Part shown: one piece after another, positions 55,786 to 64,000 of the stretch | Layout: each line of letters starts with the position of its first letter | Numbering within the stretch: position 1 is the stretch's first letter | Source: Microbacterium sp. 1.5R | Lineage (GTDB): Bacteria; Actinomycetota; Actinomycetes; Actinomycetales; Microbacteriaceae | DNA: 64,000 nucleotides | Direction: 5' to 3' | NCBI RefSeq assembly: GCF_007667425.1 | Contig: NZ_VDRC01000001.1 | Coordinates: forward strand, 682,001-746,000 | Notes under the pieces: model-generated | Told to the model about the DNA's origin: nothing | The model's database searches: none | Seen by the model: only the letters and a program-made list of their open reading frames with translations | Program-made: the position numbers and the translations under genes

Positions 55786-56939
55786 GGTGTCCTCCCGCTC
55801 GTGACGGTCACGAGCAAGCTCTCCAGGGCGAGCAGCGGTGCGACGTTGCGCTCCAGCGACTGGCGGGTCTCGGCAAGATGGTCAAGTACGACAAGGGTAC
55901 GTGTCTCGGGCCACGCCGACGCGAGCGCCGCCAGTTCGTCGTGGAGTTCGCTGTTGATCAGCTCGCCGCCGCGCCCGAACTGCAGCATGACGACGTCCCG
56001 GAAGAGCGATTGCAGATCGGTCAGCACGCGGTCGATCCCGTCGCGGAGGCTGCGGGTCGCACGCTTCTTCTGCTCGTCCTCCAGCGCGGAGATCTGGGAG
56101 CGCAGCGCGGGAGGGACCGCCTGCCCCTCCCCGATGCCGACCGTTCGCAGCAGCGTGGCACGCTCGGCGGCGTCGCGCTCGGCCGTCAGCGCCTTCGCGT
56201 CGTCCGTCGCCGCCTGGATGATCCGCCCGGCCACCTCGACCGCGTCGTTCACGCCGCGGACACCGATGACCGACCTCAACGTCTCGTCGCGACGTCGTCT
56301 CGCCGCGTCGTCCGTGGCGAGGCGCTGAGCCATGCCGATGTGGCGCTGCGCGTGCCGCGCAGCCTGCTCGGCGATGGCGGGGTCGACACCGGTGCGGAGG
56401 GTGATCAACCGGGCGACGTCGGCCACATCCGGCTCGCGGAGGCGGAGCGACCGCACGCGCGAACGGATGGTCGGCAGCAGATCCGCCTCGCTGGGGGCGC
56501 AGAGCACCCAGACCGTCTGCTCCGGCGGCTCCTCGAGCGCCTTGAGGAGCACGTTCGAGGTGCGCTCGACCATGCGATCGGCGTCTTCGACGACGATCAC
56601 GCGGTAGCGGCCGGCTGACGGCGCGAAGTAGGACCGCTCGACGAGCGACCGCGCCTCGGCGATCGTGATGATCACTTTGTCGGTGCGCAGTGCGGTGACG
56701 TCGGGATGCGTGCCCGCGAGCACCTGCCGCATGGTCGCCTCGTCGTCGGGCCGGTCGGCGACCAGCGCCGCGGCGAACGCGTGGGCGAGCGTGGAGCGAC
56801 CGGAGCCGGGAGGGCCGGTGATCAACCACGCATGCGAGAGCGCTGAGGGGTCGGAGGCGGCGGCGCGGAGCGTCTCGACTGCTGCGTCCTGCCCCCAGAC
56901 GTCGGCCCAGGGAAAGGGCGGCGAGACGGTCTGGGGCAT
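55782..56939 (-). CDS. holB: DNA polymerase III subunit delta'
   Basis: Clamp-loader subunit of 385 aa. AAA+ core with P-loop-like GPPGSGRSTLAHAF, where Arg replaces the catalytic Walker A Lys, as suits the non-hydrolysing delta' subunit; RVIVVEDADRMVERTSNVLL (Walker B-like) and VWVLCAPSEADLLPTIRSR (sensor 1 with SRC-like SR). Helical C-terminal part forms the collar. Encoded between tmk and the hydrolase gene, a normal actinobacterial order (topA-tmk-holB). Confidence 0.93.
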   Translation of the reverse strand: MPQTVSPPFPWADVWGQDAAVETLRAAASDPSALSHAWLITGPPGSGRSTLAHAFAAALVADRPDDEATMRQVLAGTHPDVTALRTDKVIITIAEARSLVERSYFAPSAGRYRVIVVEDADRMVERTSNVLLKALEEPPEQTVWVLCAPSEADLLPTIRSRVRSLRLREPDVADVARLITLRTGVDPAIAEQAARHAQRHIGMAQRLATDDAARRRRDETLRSVIGVRGVNDAVEVAGRIIQAATDDAKALTAERDAAERATLLRTVGIGEGQAVPPALRSQISALEDEQKKRATRSLRDGIDRVLTDLQSLFRDVVMLQFGRGGELINSELHDELAALASAWPETRTLVVLDHLAETRQSLERNVAPLLALESLLVTVTSGRTP

Positions 56940-56991
56940 GCTCTTAGCCTAATCTGCGGCGACGACAAACGAGTGCCGGATGGGTCGGGCC

Positions 56992-57621
56992 TCAGCGCAG
57001 GACGTGCTGCACCTTCGCCCGGATGGTCTCGGCGATGCGCGCGGGGTCCTGTGCTGCGTCCAGCACGAGGAACCGCTGCGGTTCGGCGGCGGCCAGAGCG
57101 AGGAACGCATCACGGACGCGACGGTGGAAGTCGCTCTTCTCCGCTTCGAGACGGTCAAACGGCTTGTCGGCGGAGTCCAGCCTGTCCCTGGCGATGTCCG
57201 GATCGAGGTCGAGGAGGATCGTGAGATCGGGCAGCGCGCCCTCGGCCGCCCACAGCGACAGCTCGCGGATCTCGGTGCCGTCGAGCACCCGCCCGGCGCC
57301 CTGATAGGCGACGGACGAGTCGAGGTAGCGGTCCTGGAGCACCACCTCGCCACGCTCGAGTGCCGGACGGACGATTGTCGCGACGTGGTGCGCGCGATCG
57401 GCCGCGTACAGCAGCGCCTCTGCACGGGGGGCGATGTCGCCGCGATGGTGCAGGACGATGTCGCGAATGAGCAGCCCGACGTCGGAACCGCCGGGCTCTC
57501 GCGTGCGCACGACCGTCCGGCCGACATCGGTCAGCCAGTCGGCGAGCAGCGTCGCCTGCGTGGTCTTGCCTGAGCCGTCGCCGCCTTCGAGCGTGATCCA
57601 GACCCCGCTCCCCTGGGTCAC
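56992..57621 (-). CDS. tmk: Thymidylate kinase
   Basis: Phosphorylates dTMP to dTDP. It is 209 aa with P-loop EGGDGSGKTTQATLL, the DR(Y/H) motif QDRYLDSSVAYQGAGR, and RTREPGGSDVG for substrate binding. Start GTG 57621 is chosen because GAAGG lies 7-9 nt upstream and the domain starts right after it. GTG 57651, which overlaps the topA stop (GTGA), is an alternative giving a 10-residue extension. Confidence 0.95.
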   Translation of the reverse strand: MTQGSGVWITLEGGDGSGKTTQATLLADWLTDVGRTVVRTREPGGSDVGLLIRDIVLHHRGDIAPRAEALLYAADRAHHVATIVRPALERGEVVLQDRYLDSSVAYQGAGRVLDGTEIRELSLWAAEGALPDLTILLDLDPDIARDRLDSADKPFDRLEAEKSDFHRRVRDAFLALAAAEPQRFLVLDAAQDPARIAETIRAKVQHVLR

Positions 57622-57647
57622 GAACCGGCCTTCACTGGGTCGCCCAC

Positions 57648-60488
57648 TCACTCGGCGCGCTTGGCGGCGGCGTTCGCCGCTCGCGTCGCCGCCGCTTTCT
57701 TCGCTGCGGCGGAGCGGGCGGCCGCCTTGTCGGGATCCGTCTGCGTCGTCGCGGCGGCCTTCTTGGCCGGCGCCTTCTTCGCAGCGGGCTTCTTCGCGGG
57801 CGCCTTCTTCGCCGGCGCCTTCTTTGCTGCCGCGCCGCGCTTCGGGGCAGGGCCCTTGGCACGCTTGTCGGCGAGCATCTGTACGGCGATCTCGAAGGTG
57901 ATGTCCTCGGGCTTCTGACCACGCGGGATCGTGACGTTCGTCTCGCCGTCCGTCACGTAGGCGCCGAAGCGTCCGTCACGGATGCGGATGGGCTTGCCGC
58001 TCACCGGGTCGGCCTCGAATTCCGCGAGCGCACTGGACGCTCGGCGAGCTCCCGCGCCGTACTTCGGCTGCTTGTAGATCTCGAGCGCCTGCTCCAGCGT
58101 GACGTCGAAGATCTGCGATTCACTATCCAGCGACCGCGAATCGGTGCCCTTCTTGAGGTACGGACCGTAGCGGCCGTTCTGCGCCGTGATCTCGTCACCC
58201 GACTCGGGGTCGGTGCCGACCACGCGCGGCAGGCTCAGCAGCTGCAGAGCGGTGTCGAGATCGATCGTGTCGACCGACATCGACCGGAAGAGGGATCCGG
58301 TACGGGGCTTGGGCGCGGCATCCTTCTTCGCTCCGCGCTTGGGCTTGGGCTTGTCCACGACCTCGCCGGTCGCCTCGTCGACCGCTGCGTCGTCCGACAC
58401 CGGATCGTTCTCCTGCACGTACGGCCCGAATCGGCCGTCCTTGACGACGATCACCTTGCCGTTCTCGGGATTCACGCCGAGCACGCGGTCGCCGGCGACG
58501 GGAGCGTCGATGAGCTCCTGCGCCTTCTCCGCCGTCAGCTCGTCGGGGGCGAGGTCTTCGGGGACGTTGACGATACGCGGCTTCTCGTCAGGGGCAGCCG
58601 GGTCGACGACCTCGAGGTACGGTCCGTACTTGCCGAACCGCAGCGTGGCCGTGTCCGTGATGCGAGTGGAGTTCAGCGCACGGGCGTCGATCTCGCCGAG
58701 GTTGTCGACGACGTGGCGCAGACCCACCTGGGACTCGGAGCCGTAGTAGAACGAGCGCAGCCATTCGACGCGCTTCTGTTCGCCGCGCGCGATGGCGTCG
58801 AGGTCGTCTTCCAGCGCTGCGGTGAAGTCGTAGTCGATCAGGTCGGCGAAATGCTCTTCGAGCAGCCGGACCACGCTGAACGCGAGCCAGGTCGGCACAA
58901 GAGCCTGACCCCGCTTGGTCGCGTAGCCGCGGTCGATCACCGTGCCGATGATGCTCGCGAACGTCGAGGGGCGGCCGATGCCGTGCTCTTCGAGCGCCTT
59001 CACGAGCGACGCCTCGGTGTAGCGCGGCTTCGGCGTCGTGCGGTGGCCCTTCGCCTCCGCCTCGGTCATCCGCAGCTCGTCACCGACGGCGACGGCGGGC
59101 AGCGACTGCTCGTCCGAGGTGTCCTGCGAGTTCCGCTTCTCGTCGCGTCCCTCTTCGTACGCTTCGAGGAAGCCCTTGAAGGTGTAGACGGTGCCGGATG
59201 CCGTGAACTCGGCGTTCTGACCGGCCGCGTCGACGGCGATCGTGACGGTCGTGGTCTCGTACTTCGCGTCCGCCATCTGGCTCGCGACGGTGCGCTTCCA
59301 GATGAGGTCGTAGAGGCGGAACTCCTCGCGGTCGAGATCGGATGACACCGACGAGGGAGTGCGGAAGGTCTCTCCCGATGGGCGGATCGCCTCGTGCGCC
59401 TCCTGAGCGTTCTTGCTCTTGGACTTGTAGACGCGCGGCTTCAGCGGCACCGCGCTGTCGCCGTAGAGCGCGACTGCCTGACTCCGCGCCGCCTGCACCG
59501 CCTGGGTGCTCAGCGCCGTGGAGTCGGTGCGCATATAGGTGATGTACCCCTTCTCGTAGAGCCGCTGGGCGACGCTCATCGCTTGCTTCGCGCTCATCGA
59601 GAGCTTGCGGCCGGCCTCCTGCTGCATCGTGGAGGTCGTGAACGGCGCATAGGGGCTGCGCGTGCCGGGCTTCGCCTCGACCTTGGAGACGGTTCCGATG
59701 CCTGCCGCGTCGACGGCGAGCGCGAGGGCGGCGGCCTTCTTCTCGTCGAGGACGACGACGGCCTTCTTGAGCTTTCCGGTGTCGTCGAAGTCGGTGCCGC
59801 GGGCGAGCTGCCCGCCGTCGACGCGAACGAGCCGCACACGGAACCCGGAGGCGGACGAGGCGAGTGCCTCGACGTCCCAGTAATCGGCCGAGACGAAGGC
59901 CATGCGCTCACGTTCGCGCTCGACGATCATGCGAGTGGCGGCGGATTGCACACGGCCGGCCGACAGCCCGGTCTTGACCTTGTACCAGAGCACGGGCGAG
60001 ACGTCCCAGCCATAGAGACGGTCGAGGATGCGGCGCGTCTCCTGCGCATCGACGAGGTCGGTGTCGAGTTCGCGGGTGTTGCCGACGGCGGCTTGGATCG
60101 CATCCTTGGTGATCTCGTGGAACACCATGCGCTTCACCGGGACCTTGGGCTTGAGGGTCTCGAGCAGGTGCCAGGCGATCGCCTCGCCCTCGCGGTCCTC
60201 ATCAGTGGCGAGCAGGAGCTCGTCGGCGGTCTTCAGCGCCCGCTTCAGCTCGGCGACGGTCTTGGTCTTGCGGTCGGACACGACGTAGTACGGGTCGAAG
60301 TCGTTGTCGACGTCGATCGAGTACTTGCCGTATGCCTGCTTGTCGGCGGCGGGGATGTCCTTCTTGTCGGCGAGGTCACGGATGTGACCGACCGAGCTGA
60401 GCACCTCGTAGCCGTCACCGAGGTAGCCCTGAATAGACCTCATCTTCGTCGGGGACTCGACGATGACCAGCTTCTTGCCTTGAGCCAA
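57648..60488 (-). CDS. topA: DNA topoisomerase I
   Basis: Type IA topoisomerase of 946 aa that relaxes negative supercoils. TOPRIM domain (KKLVIVESPTKMRSIQGYL, ATDEDREGEAIAWHLL), active-site Tyr in GYITYMRTDSTAL, EAHEAIRPSG. Instead of zinc fingers it has the actinobacterial set of four C-terminal repeats (LRFGKYGPYLEV, GRFGPYVQEN, NGRYGPYLKKG, GRFGAYVTDG) and ends in a Lys/Ala/Pro tail (KKAPAKKAPAKK). TTG at 60488 is chosen: AAAGGA lies 7 nt upstream, and the apparent ATG at 60521 is inside a likely -10 (TATGGT, 60513-60518). Confidence 0.95.
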   Translation of the reverse strand: MAQGKKLVIVESPTKMRSIQGYLGDGYEVLSSVGHIRDLADKKDIPAADKQAYGKYSIDVDNDFDPYYVVSDRKTKTVAELKRALKTADELLLATDEDREGEAIAWHLLETLKPKVPVKRMVFHEITKDAIQAAVGNTRELDTDLVDAQETRRILDRLYGWDVSPVLWYKVKTGLSAGRVQSAATRMIVERERERMAFVSADYWDVEALASSASGFRVRLVRVDGGQLARGTDFDDTGKLKKAVVVLDEKKAAALALAVDAAGIGTVSKVEAKPGTRSPYAPFTTSTMQQEAGRKLSMSAKQAMSVAQRLYEKGYITYMRTDSTALSTQAVQAARSQAVALYGDSAVPLKPRVYKSKSKNAQEAHEAIRPSGETFRTPSSVSSDLDREEFRLYDLIWKRTVASQMADAKYETTTVTIAVDAAGQNAEFTASGTVYTFKGFLEAYEEGRDEKRNSQDTSDEQSLPAVAVGDELRMTEAEAKGHRTTPKPRYTEASLVKALEEHGIGRPSTFASIIGTVIDRGYATKRGQALVPTWLAFSVVRLLEEHFADLIDYDFTAALEDDLDAIARGEQKRVEWLRSFYYGSESQVGLRHVVDNLGEIDARALNSTRITDTATLRFGKYGPYLEVVDPAAPDEKPRIVNVPEDLAPDELTAEKAQELIDAPVAGDRVLGVNPENGKVIVVKDGRFGPYVQENDPVSDDAAVDEATGEVVDKPKPKRGAKKDAAPKPRTGSLFRSMSVDTIDLDTALQLLSLPRVVGTDPESGDEITAQNGRYGPYLKKGTDSRSLDSESQIFDVTLEQALEIYKQPKYGAGARRASSALAEFEADPVSGKPIRIRDGRFGAYVTDGETNVTIPRGQKPEDITFEIAVQMLADKRAKGPAPKRGAAAKKAPAKKAPAKKPAAKKAPAKKAAATTQTDPDKAAARSAAAKKAAATRAANAAAKRAE

Positions 60489-60585
60489 GGGTGCATCCTT
60501 TCTCCGAAGCACACCATACACACCGCCGTGATGGGTTGGTCACAGCGGCGGCCTGCGTTCTCGCGAGCAGCGCTTCGCGCCGACG

Positions 60586-60915
60586 TCATCTCTCCTCGGG
60601 TGGCCCGGCACGGGCGCGGGAGACGGCGGCGAGTCCAGCGTACGCCGCCTGGACCTCCACGGTCGCCACGAGCCCCACGACGGCGCAGTCCGTCACGCGG
60701 GCACGGGACGCCTCCGCCACGCGAGCGGCGAGAGCGCACGGCGCGTCGGCCGTCGCCACCGCTCCACTGGCGGCGTCGGCGGCGGCGAGCGCCGCTGCAT
60801 CCGCCGCCCCTGCCGCGCGCTGCGCAGTCACCGCAGCCCCGCCCACGGCTGCGAGGCCGAGGGACAGAGTGGCCGCGACGACGAGCAGACCGGCCCCGAG
60901 AGCACTCCCGGCCAT
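60586..60915 (-). CDS. Tad-locus small membrane protein (Rv3654c-like)
   Basis: Protein of 109 aa with one N-terminal TM helix (GAGLLVVAATLSLGLAAVGG) followed by an Ala-rich extracytoplasmic region with two Cys. Its place at the end of the Tad-like cluster and its composition match the TadE-like protein family of the helicase/secretion neighbourhood in actinobacteria. ATG 60915 overlaps the stop of a 25-codon ORF (TGATG). A minor pilin role is likely but unproven. Confidence 0.72.
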   Translation of the reverse strand: MAGSALGAGLLVVAATLSLGLAAVGGAAVTAQRAAGAADAAALAAADAASGAVATADAPCALAARVAEASRARVTDCAVVGLVATVEVQAAYAGLAAVSRARAGPPEER

Positions 60916-60992
60916 CAGACCATCCCGCTCGCCACGGCTCCGGCGGCCGAGACGGCTCGGCTGTCGACGCCCGGCGTCGGCCTGCTGCCCAT
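60915..60992 (-). CDS. 25-codon bridging ORF
   Basis: Starts ATG at 60992 overlapping the TadE stop (TGATG) and stops at 60915 overlapping the next start (TGATG). The peptide (MGSRPTPGVDSRAVS...) has no motif. It probably serves translational coupling across a 76-bp gap rather than as a functional peptide. Confidence 0.35.
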   Translation of the reverse strand: MGSRPTPGVDSRAVSAAGAVASGMV

Positions 60993-61333
60993 CACAGGCC
61001 GCCGGCGAGGGCGCAGCTCGAGGCCTGGAGCGGAAGCCGGACCATCGCGAACGCAACCTCGCCGTGCGCGGTCGCGCAGACGATGTCACCCTCGTTCCGG
61101 CTCGACATCGCGGCGCCCGGAACCGCCCTGGACACCGCGGCGGAGGCGGGCCCCGGCCCCTCCCCTCGGCCGAGCAGCCTCGCGGCGTCGGCCGAGGCAT
61201 CCTGCAGCGCGACCTGACGCGATGCCGCGCCCAGCGCGCCGGCCCCGAGCATGAGGGCCAACAGCACTGCGGGAAGTGCGAGGGCGAGTTCCGCAGCGAC
61301 GGATCCGCGCTCGTCATCGGGTCTGCGCATCAT
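60992..61333 (-). CDS. TadE-family pseudopilin
   Basis: Protein of 113 aa. The N-terminus RPDDERGSVAAELALALP has a prepilin-type site, G10^S11 with Glu at +5, followed by a TM helix (about 16-38). The rest is extracytoplasmic with two Cys (DIVCATAHG, ASSCALAGG). TadE-like pseudopilins act in Tad (Flp) pilus assembly. ATG overlaps the DUF4244 stop by 4 bp. Confidence 0.85.
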   Translation of the reverse strand: MMRRPDDERGSVAAELALALPAVLLALMLGAGALGAASRQVALQDASADAARLLGRGEGPGPASAAVSRAVPGAAMSSRNEGDIVCATAHGEVAFAMVRLPLQASSCALAGGL

Positions 61334-61527
61334 GACACCGTGAGTGCACGGCGTACGAGATCGGTGAGGATGCCCTGCACCTCGCCGGAGCGCAGAATGA
61401 CGACGAGCAGCCCCGCGAAGGCGACGGCCGCCATCGTCGTGATGGCGTACTCAGCGGTCGCCGCCCCGCGGTCGTCCCCGAAGAGGGAGGTGGCGGTGCG
61501 GCGGGTGAGGGTCGGGATGGTGGTCAT
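61330..61527 (-). CDS. DUF4244 Flp-pilin-like protein
   Basis: Protein of 65 aa. RGAATAEYAITTMAAVAFAG has G21^A22 and the Glu(+5)-Tyr(+6) pair that marks Flp pilins, then one hydrophobic helix and a short C-terminal end (GILTDLVRRALTVS). It is therefore the best candidate for the major pilin of this cluster. AGAAGAA before the ATG is a weak RBS. Confidence 0.85.
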   Translation of the reverse strand: MTTIPTLTRRTATSLFGDDRGAATAEYAITTMAAVAFAGLLVVILRSGEVQGILTDLVRRALTVS

Positions 61528-61560
61528 GGTTCTTCTTCTTTCTCTGTAGGGACTTCGTGG

Positions 61561-62454
61561 TCACAGCGGCATTGGTGTCGACGCGAGCACGCTGAGCAGA
61601 AGCGGTGCGACGCCGAGGAGGAGGAAAGCGGGCAACGTGCACACCCCGAGCGGCAGGAGCAGGCTGGTCGAGAGGCGTGCGGCGCGCAGCCGACCCTCGA
61701 CCCGCGACGAGTGCCGGTCCTGAGCGGCCGACGCGCGCAGCAGCTCGACCGCCGGCACCCCCGCGGATCGCGAGAGCTCCAGCACTGCACGCAGCTGGCC
61801 CTCGTCACCTCTTCCTGACGCCTCCGTATCCGCCACGAGGCGGAGCGCTCGATCGACCGACGCCCCTCCCGACAGCGCGACGGCCACCAGTTCGGCGTGC
61901 ATGCCCGGCGTGCCGGGGTCTGGGCGCGCTCGACGCAGCAGTCGACTCGTCCAGGCCCGCGCAGCCAGCACGAGGACGAGTCCGGCCACCACGCACCCGG
62001 CACCGAACGGATTCGTGGTGATCACGCCGAGGGTGTCGAATCCGAGAGCGAAGCCGAGCAGGAGGCCTGCGAACGGCATCCACAGCAGCAGCCGAGCTGT
62101 ACCGGCGGGCTCGGCGAGGGCGATCCGCACGTCGTCGGCGGCCGAGGCCGCATCGCGGAGGGTGTCGGCGATCATCCGCAGGACCTCGGCGAGGGGAGCG
62201 CCGATCGTCGTCGCGACCTCCCAGGCCGCGGCGAGATCACGCCAGACCCCGCCTCGTCGTTCGATCGCAGTGACGAGGGGTTCTCCGCCTTCGACGCTCT
62301 CGACGATGGCGACCGCGTGGGAATCCCCGAGATCGGCGACGTGCCGCCAGGCGACCATCGGTGCGGCACCGGCCTGCAGCAGGACGGCGAGCGTCTGCAC
62401 GGTGGTGGCCGGATCGGCCTCCCGCTGCGCGGCACGGCGGAGCAGCGTCACCAC
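61561..62454 (-). CDS. Tandem T2SF-domain protein (fused TadB/TadC)
   Basis: Membrane protein of 297 aa. The first half (VQTLAVLLQAGAAPMVAWRH, AAWEVATTIGAPLAEVLRMI) and the second half (LVAVALSGGASVDRALRLVA, LELSRSAGVPAVELLRASAA) each look like a type II secretion F domain with following TM helices (about 122-165 and 265-290). Other actinobacteria, such as M. tuberculosis, use two separate genes here. It overlaps tadA by 7 bp. It would form the inner-membrane platform of the pilus. Confidence 0.82.
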   Translation of the reverse strand: MVTLLRRAAQREADPATTVQTLAVLLQAGAAPMVAWRHVADLGDSHAVAIVESVEGGEPLVTAIERRGGVWRDLAAAWEVATTIGAPLAEVLRMIADTLRDAASAADDVRIALAEPAGTARLLLWMPFAGLLLGFALGFDTLGVITTNPFGAGCVVAGLVLVLAARAWTSRLLRRARPDPGTPGMHAELVAVALSGGASVDRALRLVADTEASGRGDEGQLRAVLELSRSAGVPAVELLRASAAQDRHSSRVEGRLRAARLSTSLLLPLGVCTLPAFLLLGVAPLLLSVLASTPMPL

Positions 62455-63455
62455 GGCCGTACCTCTTCTATACCGAGCCGATCGCCATCGAGAGCGAGCA
62501 CTCCGGCCCGCTCGATCCGTCGCGTCCCATCCGGCGCGCGATGCAGGTGCAGGACGATCCCGAAGGCGCTGACGGCCTGCCGAGCGAGGGCCGTCGCATC
62601 CATACCCGCGAGCGCCCCCAGTGCCTCCAGCCTGGCCGGCACATCGGCGAGTCCACTGGCGTGCAGGGTTCCGGCGCCTCCGTCGTGCCCGGTGTTCAAG
62701 GCGCTCAGGAGCTCCCGCACCTCCTCACCGCGGCACTCCCCCACGATCAGTCGATCCGGGCGCATCCGCAACGACTCCCGCACGAGTCGTGCGAGGCTGA
62801 TCCCGCCGGCGCCCTCCAGATTCGACTGCCGCGCCTCGAGGGCGACATGGTGCGGATGACGCGGCCAGAACTCGGCGACGTCCTCGATCGTGACGATCCT
62901 CTCGCCCTCAGGCACTGCGGTCAGCAGCGCCGACAGCAGTGTCGTCTTACCCGTGCCAGTGCCCCCGGATATGAGGATGTTGGTGCGGGTGCGTACGAGA
63001 TCCAGAAGCCAGCGCCGCTGCCGGTCGTCGATCGACCCCAGCGCTGCGAGAGCATCGAGGTCGGCGACGCGCACGCGCGGCACGCGGATGGAGAGGGCGG
63101 TGCCGGAAGCGGACACAGGGGGGAGGACCGCATGGACGCGTATCCCCGAGGCCAGCCGTACGTCGACGCAGGGAGCCTGGTCGTCGAGGTGGCGTCCTCC
63201 GAGTCCGACGAGGGAGACGGCGAGGTCGCGCACCTCGCGCTCCGACGCCCGCCACCGTGCGACCGGTTCGGTGCCGTGACCGCGGTCGACGAACAGCCCG
63301 GACGAGCCGTTGACGAAGATGTCGGTGACCGCGTCGTCCAGGCAGAACTCCGCGAGCGGCGCGAAGGCCGGATCGAGCGCGATCTCTGCCGCGGCGTCGA
63401 GGCCCCCGTCGACGCGCGCGCCCGCTCGAGGCTCGATGACGAATGCGTGGCTCAT
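62448..63455 (-). CDS. tadA: TadA/VirB11-family secretion ATPase
   Basis: Protein of 335 aa. N-terminal domain (AVTDIFVNGSSGLFVDRG), Walker A ISGGTGTGKTTLLSALL, Asp box RIVTIEDVAEF, Walker B RLIVGECRGEEVRELL and His box TLHASGLADVPARLE. It powers pilus assembly. ATG 63455 is supported by TACCGT (63462-63467) ending 6 nt upstream (leaderless). No SSD/CpaE-like septum-site protein is visible upstream. A prepilin peptidase is also not in the window. Confidence 0.92.
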   Translation of the reverse strand: MSHAFVIEPRAGARVDGGLDAAAEIALDPAFAPLAEFCLDDAVTDIFVNGSSGLFVDRGHGTEPVARWRASEREVRDLAVSLVGLGGRHLDDQAPCVDVRLASGIRVHAVLPPVSASGTALSIRVPRVRVADLDALAALGSIDDRQRRWLLDLVRTRTNILISGGTGTGKTTLLSALLTAVPEGERIVTIEDVAEFWPRHPHHVALEARQSNLEGAGGISLARLVRESLRMRPDRLIVGECRGEEVRELLSALNTGHDGGAGTLHASGLADVPARLEALGALAGMDATALARQAVSAFGIVLHLHRAPDGTRRIERAGVLALDGDRLGIEEVRPW

Positions 63456-63717
63456 GCGTCGACGGTAGGCACCTCGACCTCCGCACCGGCGTCCGGCCGA
63501 CCGGGGAACTCGGCGCGTGTGCACAACCCGTTCGACCCCTCGAGGGTGCAGAGGCGGTCGGACCCGAACGGCGCGACCGCCCTGACTGCAGCCGACCCGA
63601 TACCGACTTTCGGCAGTATTGAGCGTCACCGGCCGAGACTAGATTCGCCCTCACGCGGTTCGAGCATCGGCTCGGTCGCGCCCGCACGACCCGCACGCCG
63701 CAAAGGAGCGCCTGCCG

Positions 63718-64000
63718 ATGAGCAGTCAGATCGATCACCTTCTCGACGAGACCCGCAAGTTCCCGCCGTCAGAGGAGTTCGCCGCCCAGTCGATCTCATC
63801 GCCCGAGCTGTACGAGCGCGCCGCAGCGGACCGCGAATCGTTCTGGGGCGAGCAGTCCCGTGAGCTGCTGAGCTGGAGCACGCCGTTCTCACAGGTGCTT
63901 GACTGGTCGACGCCCCCCTTCGCGAAGTGGTTCGACGACGGCGAGCTCAACGTCGCCTACAACTGCCTCGACCGGCACGTCGAGGCCGGCAACGGCGACC
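63718..64000 (+). CDS. acs: Acetyl-CoA synthetase, 3' end cut by window
   Basis: First 94 codons. MSSQIDHLLDETRKFPPSEE is followed by LYERAAADRESFWGEQSREL and FAKWFDDGELNVAYNCLDRH, the ACAS_N region of acetate-CoA ligase (AMP-forming). The enzyme would activate acetate to acetyl-CoA. RBS AAAGGAG lies 9-15 nt before the ATG. TAGATT at 63640-63645 with TTGAGC 15 bp upstream is a possible promoter. Nothing else is seen in the 262 bp between tadA and this gene. Confidence 0.92.
   Translation, partial: MSSQIDHLLDETRKFPPSEEFAAQSISSPELYERAAADRESFWGEQSRELLSWSTPFSQVLDWSTPPFAKWFDDGELNVAYNCLDRHVEAGNGD

Noticed and set aside
60489..60521. ATG at 60521 as start of topA
   Set aside because: It overlaps a likely -10 box; the TTG at 60488 has a well-placed AAAGGA.

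Overview
The window is high-G+C chromosomal DNA from an actinobacterium, most likely a Microbacteriaceae such as Microbacterium. The support is a set of protein families typical of that group (SenX3/RegX3, an orphan GlnR, CarD, DUF3027, DUF3263, DUF4032, DUF4244, fused IspDF, an XPB helicase with its partner, topA-tmk-holB). There are many leaderless genes and a stand-alone groEL behind a CIRCE operator. I see no prophage, insertion sequence, integron or CRISPR array, so this looks like core chromosome with small accessory genes mixed in.

Layout. 1-9 kb: the 3' end of serC, an acidic DUF3027 protein with a cold-shock protein, an XPB helicase pair, a PhoP-like two-component system and an orphan WXG100 protein. 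9-15 kb: groEL with CIRCE, envelope and small DUF genes, msrB with a nitroreductase, a YdcZ exporter and an SRAP protein. 15-21.5 kb: an ABC exporter with a NarL-type two-component system, an aldo/keto reductase and an ECF sigma gene behind a membrane-protein gene. 21.7-30.6 kb: tRNA-Thr(TGT), a DsbA-like protein without its active cysteines, a sugar ABC ATPase with an msiK-type RNA leader, DUF4032, and the ispDF-SDR and cysS-rlmB groups. 30.6-47 kb: carD, then a phosphate/nitrogen block of senX3-regX3, phoU, gpmA, ygfZ, glnR, ppk, mutT1 and pstSCAB. 47-54 kb: pabC, a candidate structured RNA, a sigK-rskA pair divergent from a FAS1 lipoprotein, tRNA-Lys, several small enzymes and tRNA-Thr(CGT). 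54-64 kb: a secreted peptidase-like lipoprotein, holB-tmk-topA, a compact Tad/Flp pilus-like cluster and the start of acs.

How the genes work together. SenX3-RegX3, PhoU and PstSCAB form a phosphate-sensing circuit. A direct-repeat Pho box lies upstream of pstS, and Ppk sits close by as the polyphosphate enzyme. SigK/RskA and the FAS1 lipoprotein face each other across a 459-bp region that carries SigK-type promoter motifs in both directions, so the arrangement known from mycobacteria (SigK driving FAS1 antigens) seems to be kept. GroEL is under HrcA/CIRCE control, with an extra inverted repeat lying in the promoter spacer. The Tad-like cluster has one ATPase, one protein with two F-domains, and two small proteins with pilin-type G^xxxxE sites.

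Most promising for follow-up: the three-way-junction RNA candidate at 47886-47967; the SigK control region with 19-bp repeats and a long alternating purine-pyrimidine tract; the cysteine-less DsbA-like protein; the fused TadB/TadC with a 25-codon bridging ORF downstream; and the widespread leaderless promoter arrangement (a -10 hexamer, 6-7 nt, then the start codon), which decides several start codons. All similarity statements come from reading motifs, not from a database search.
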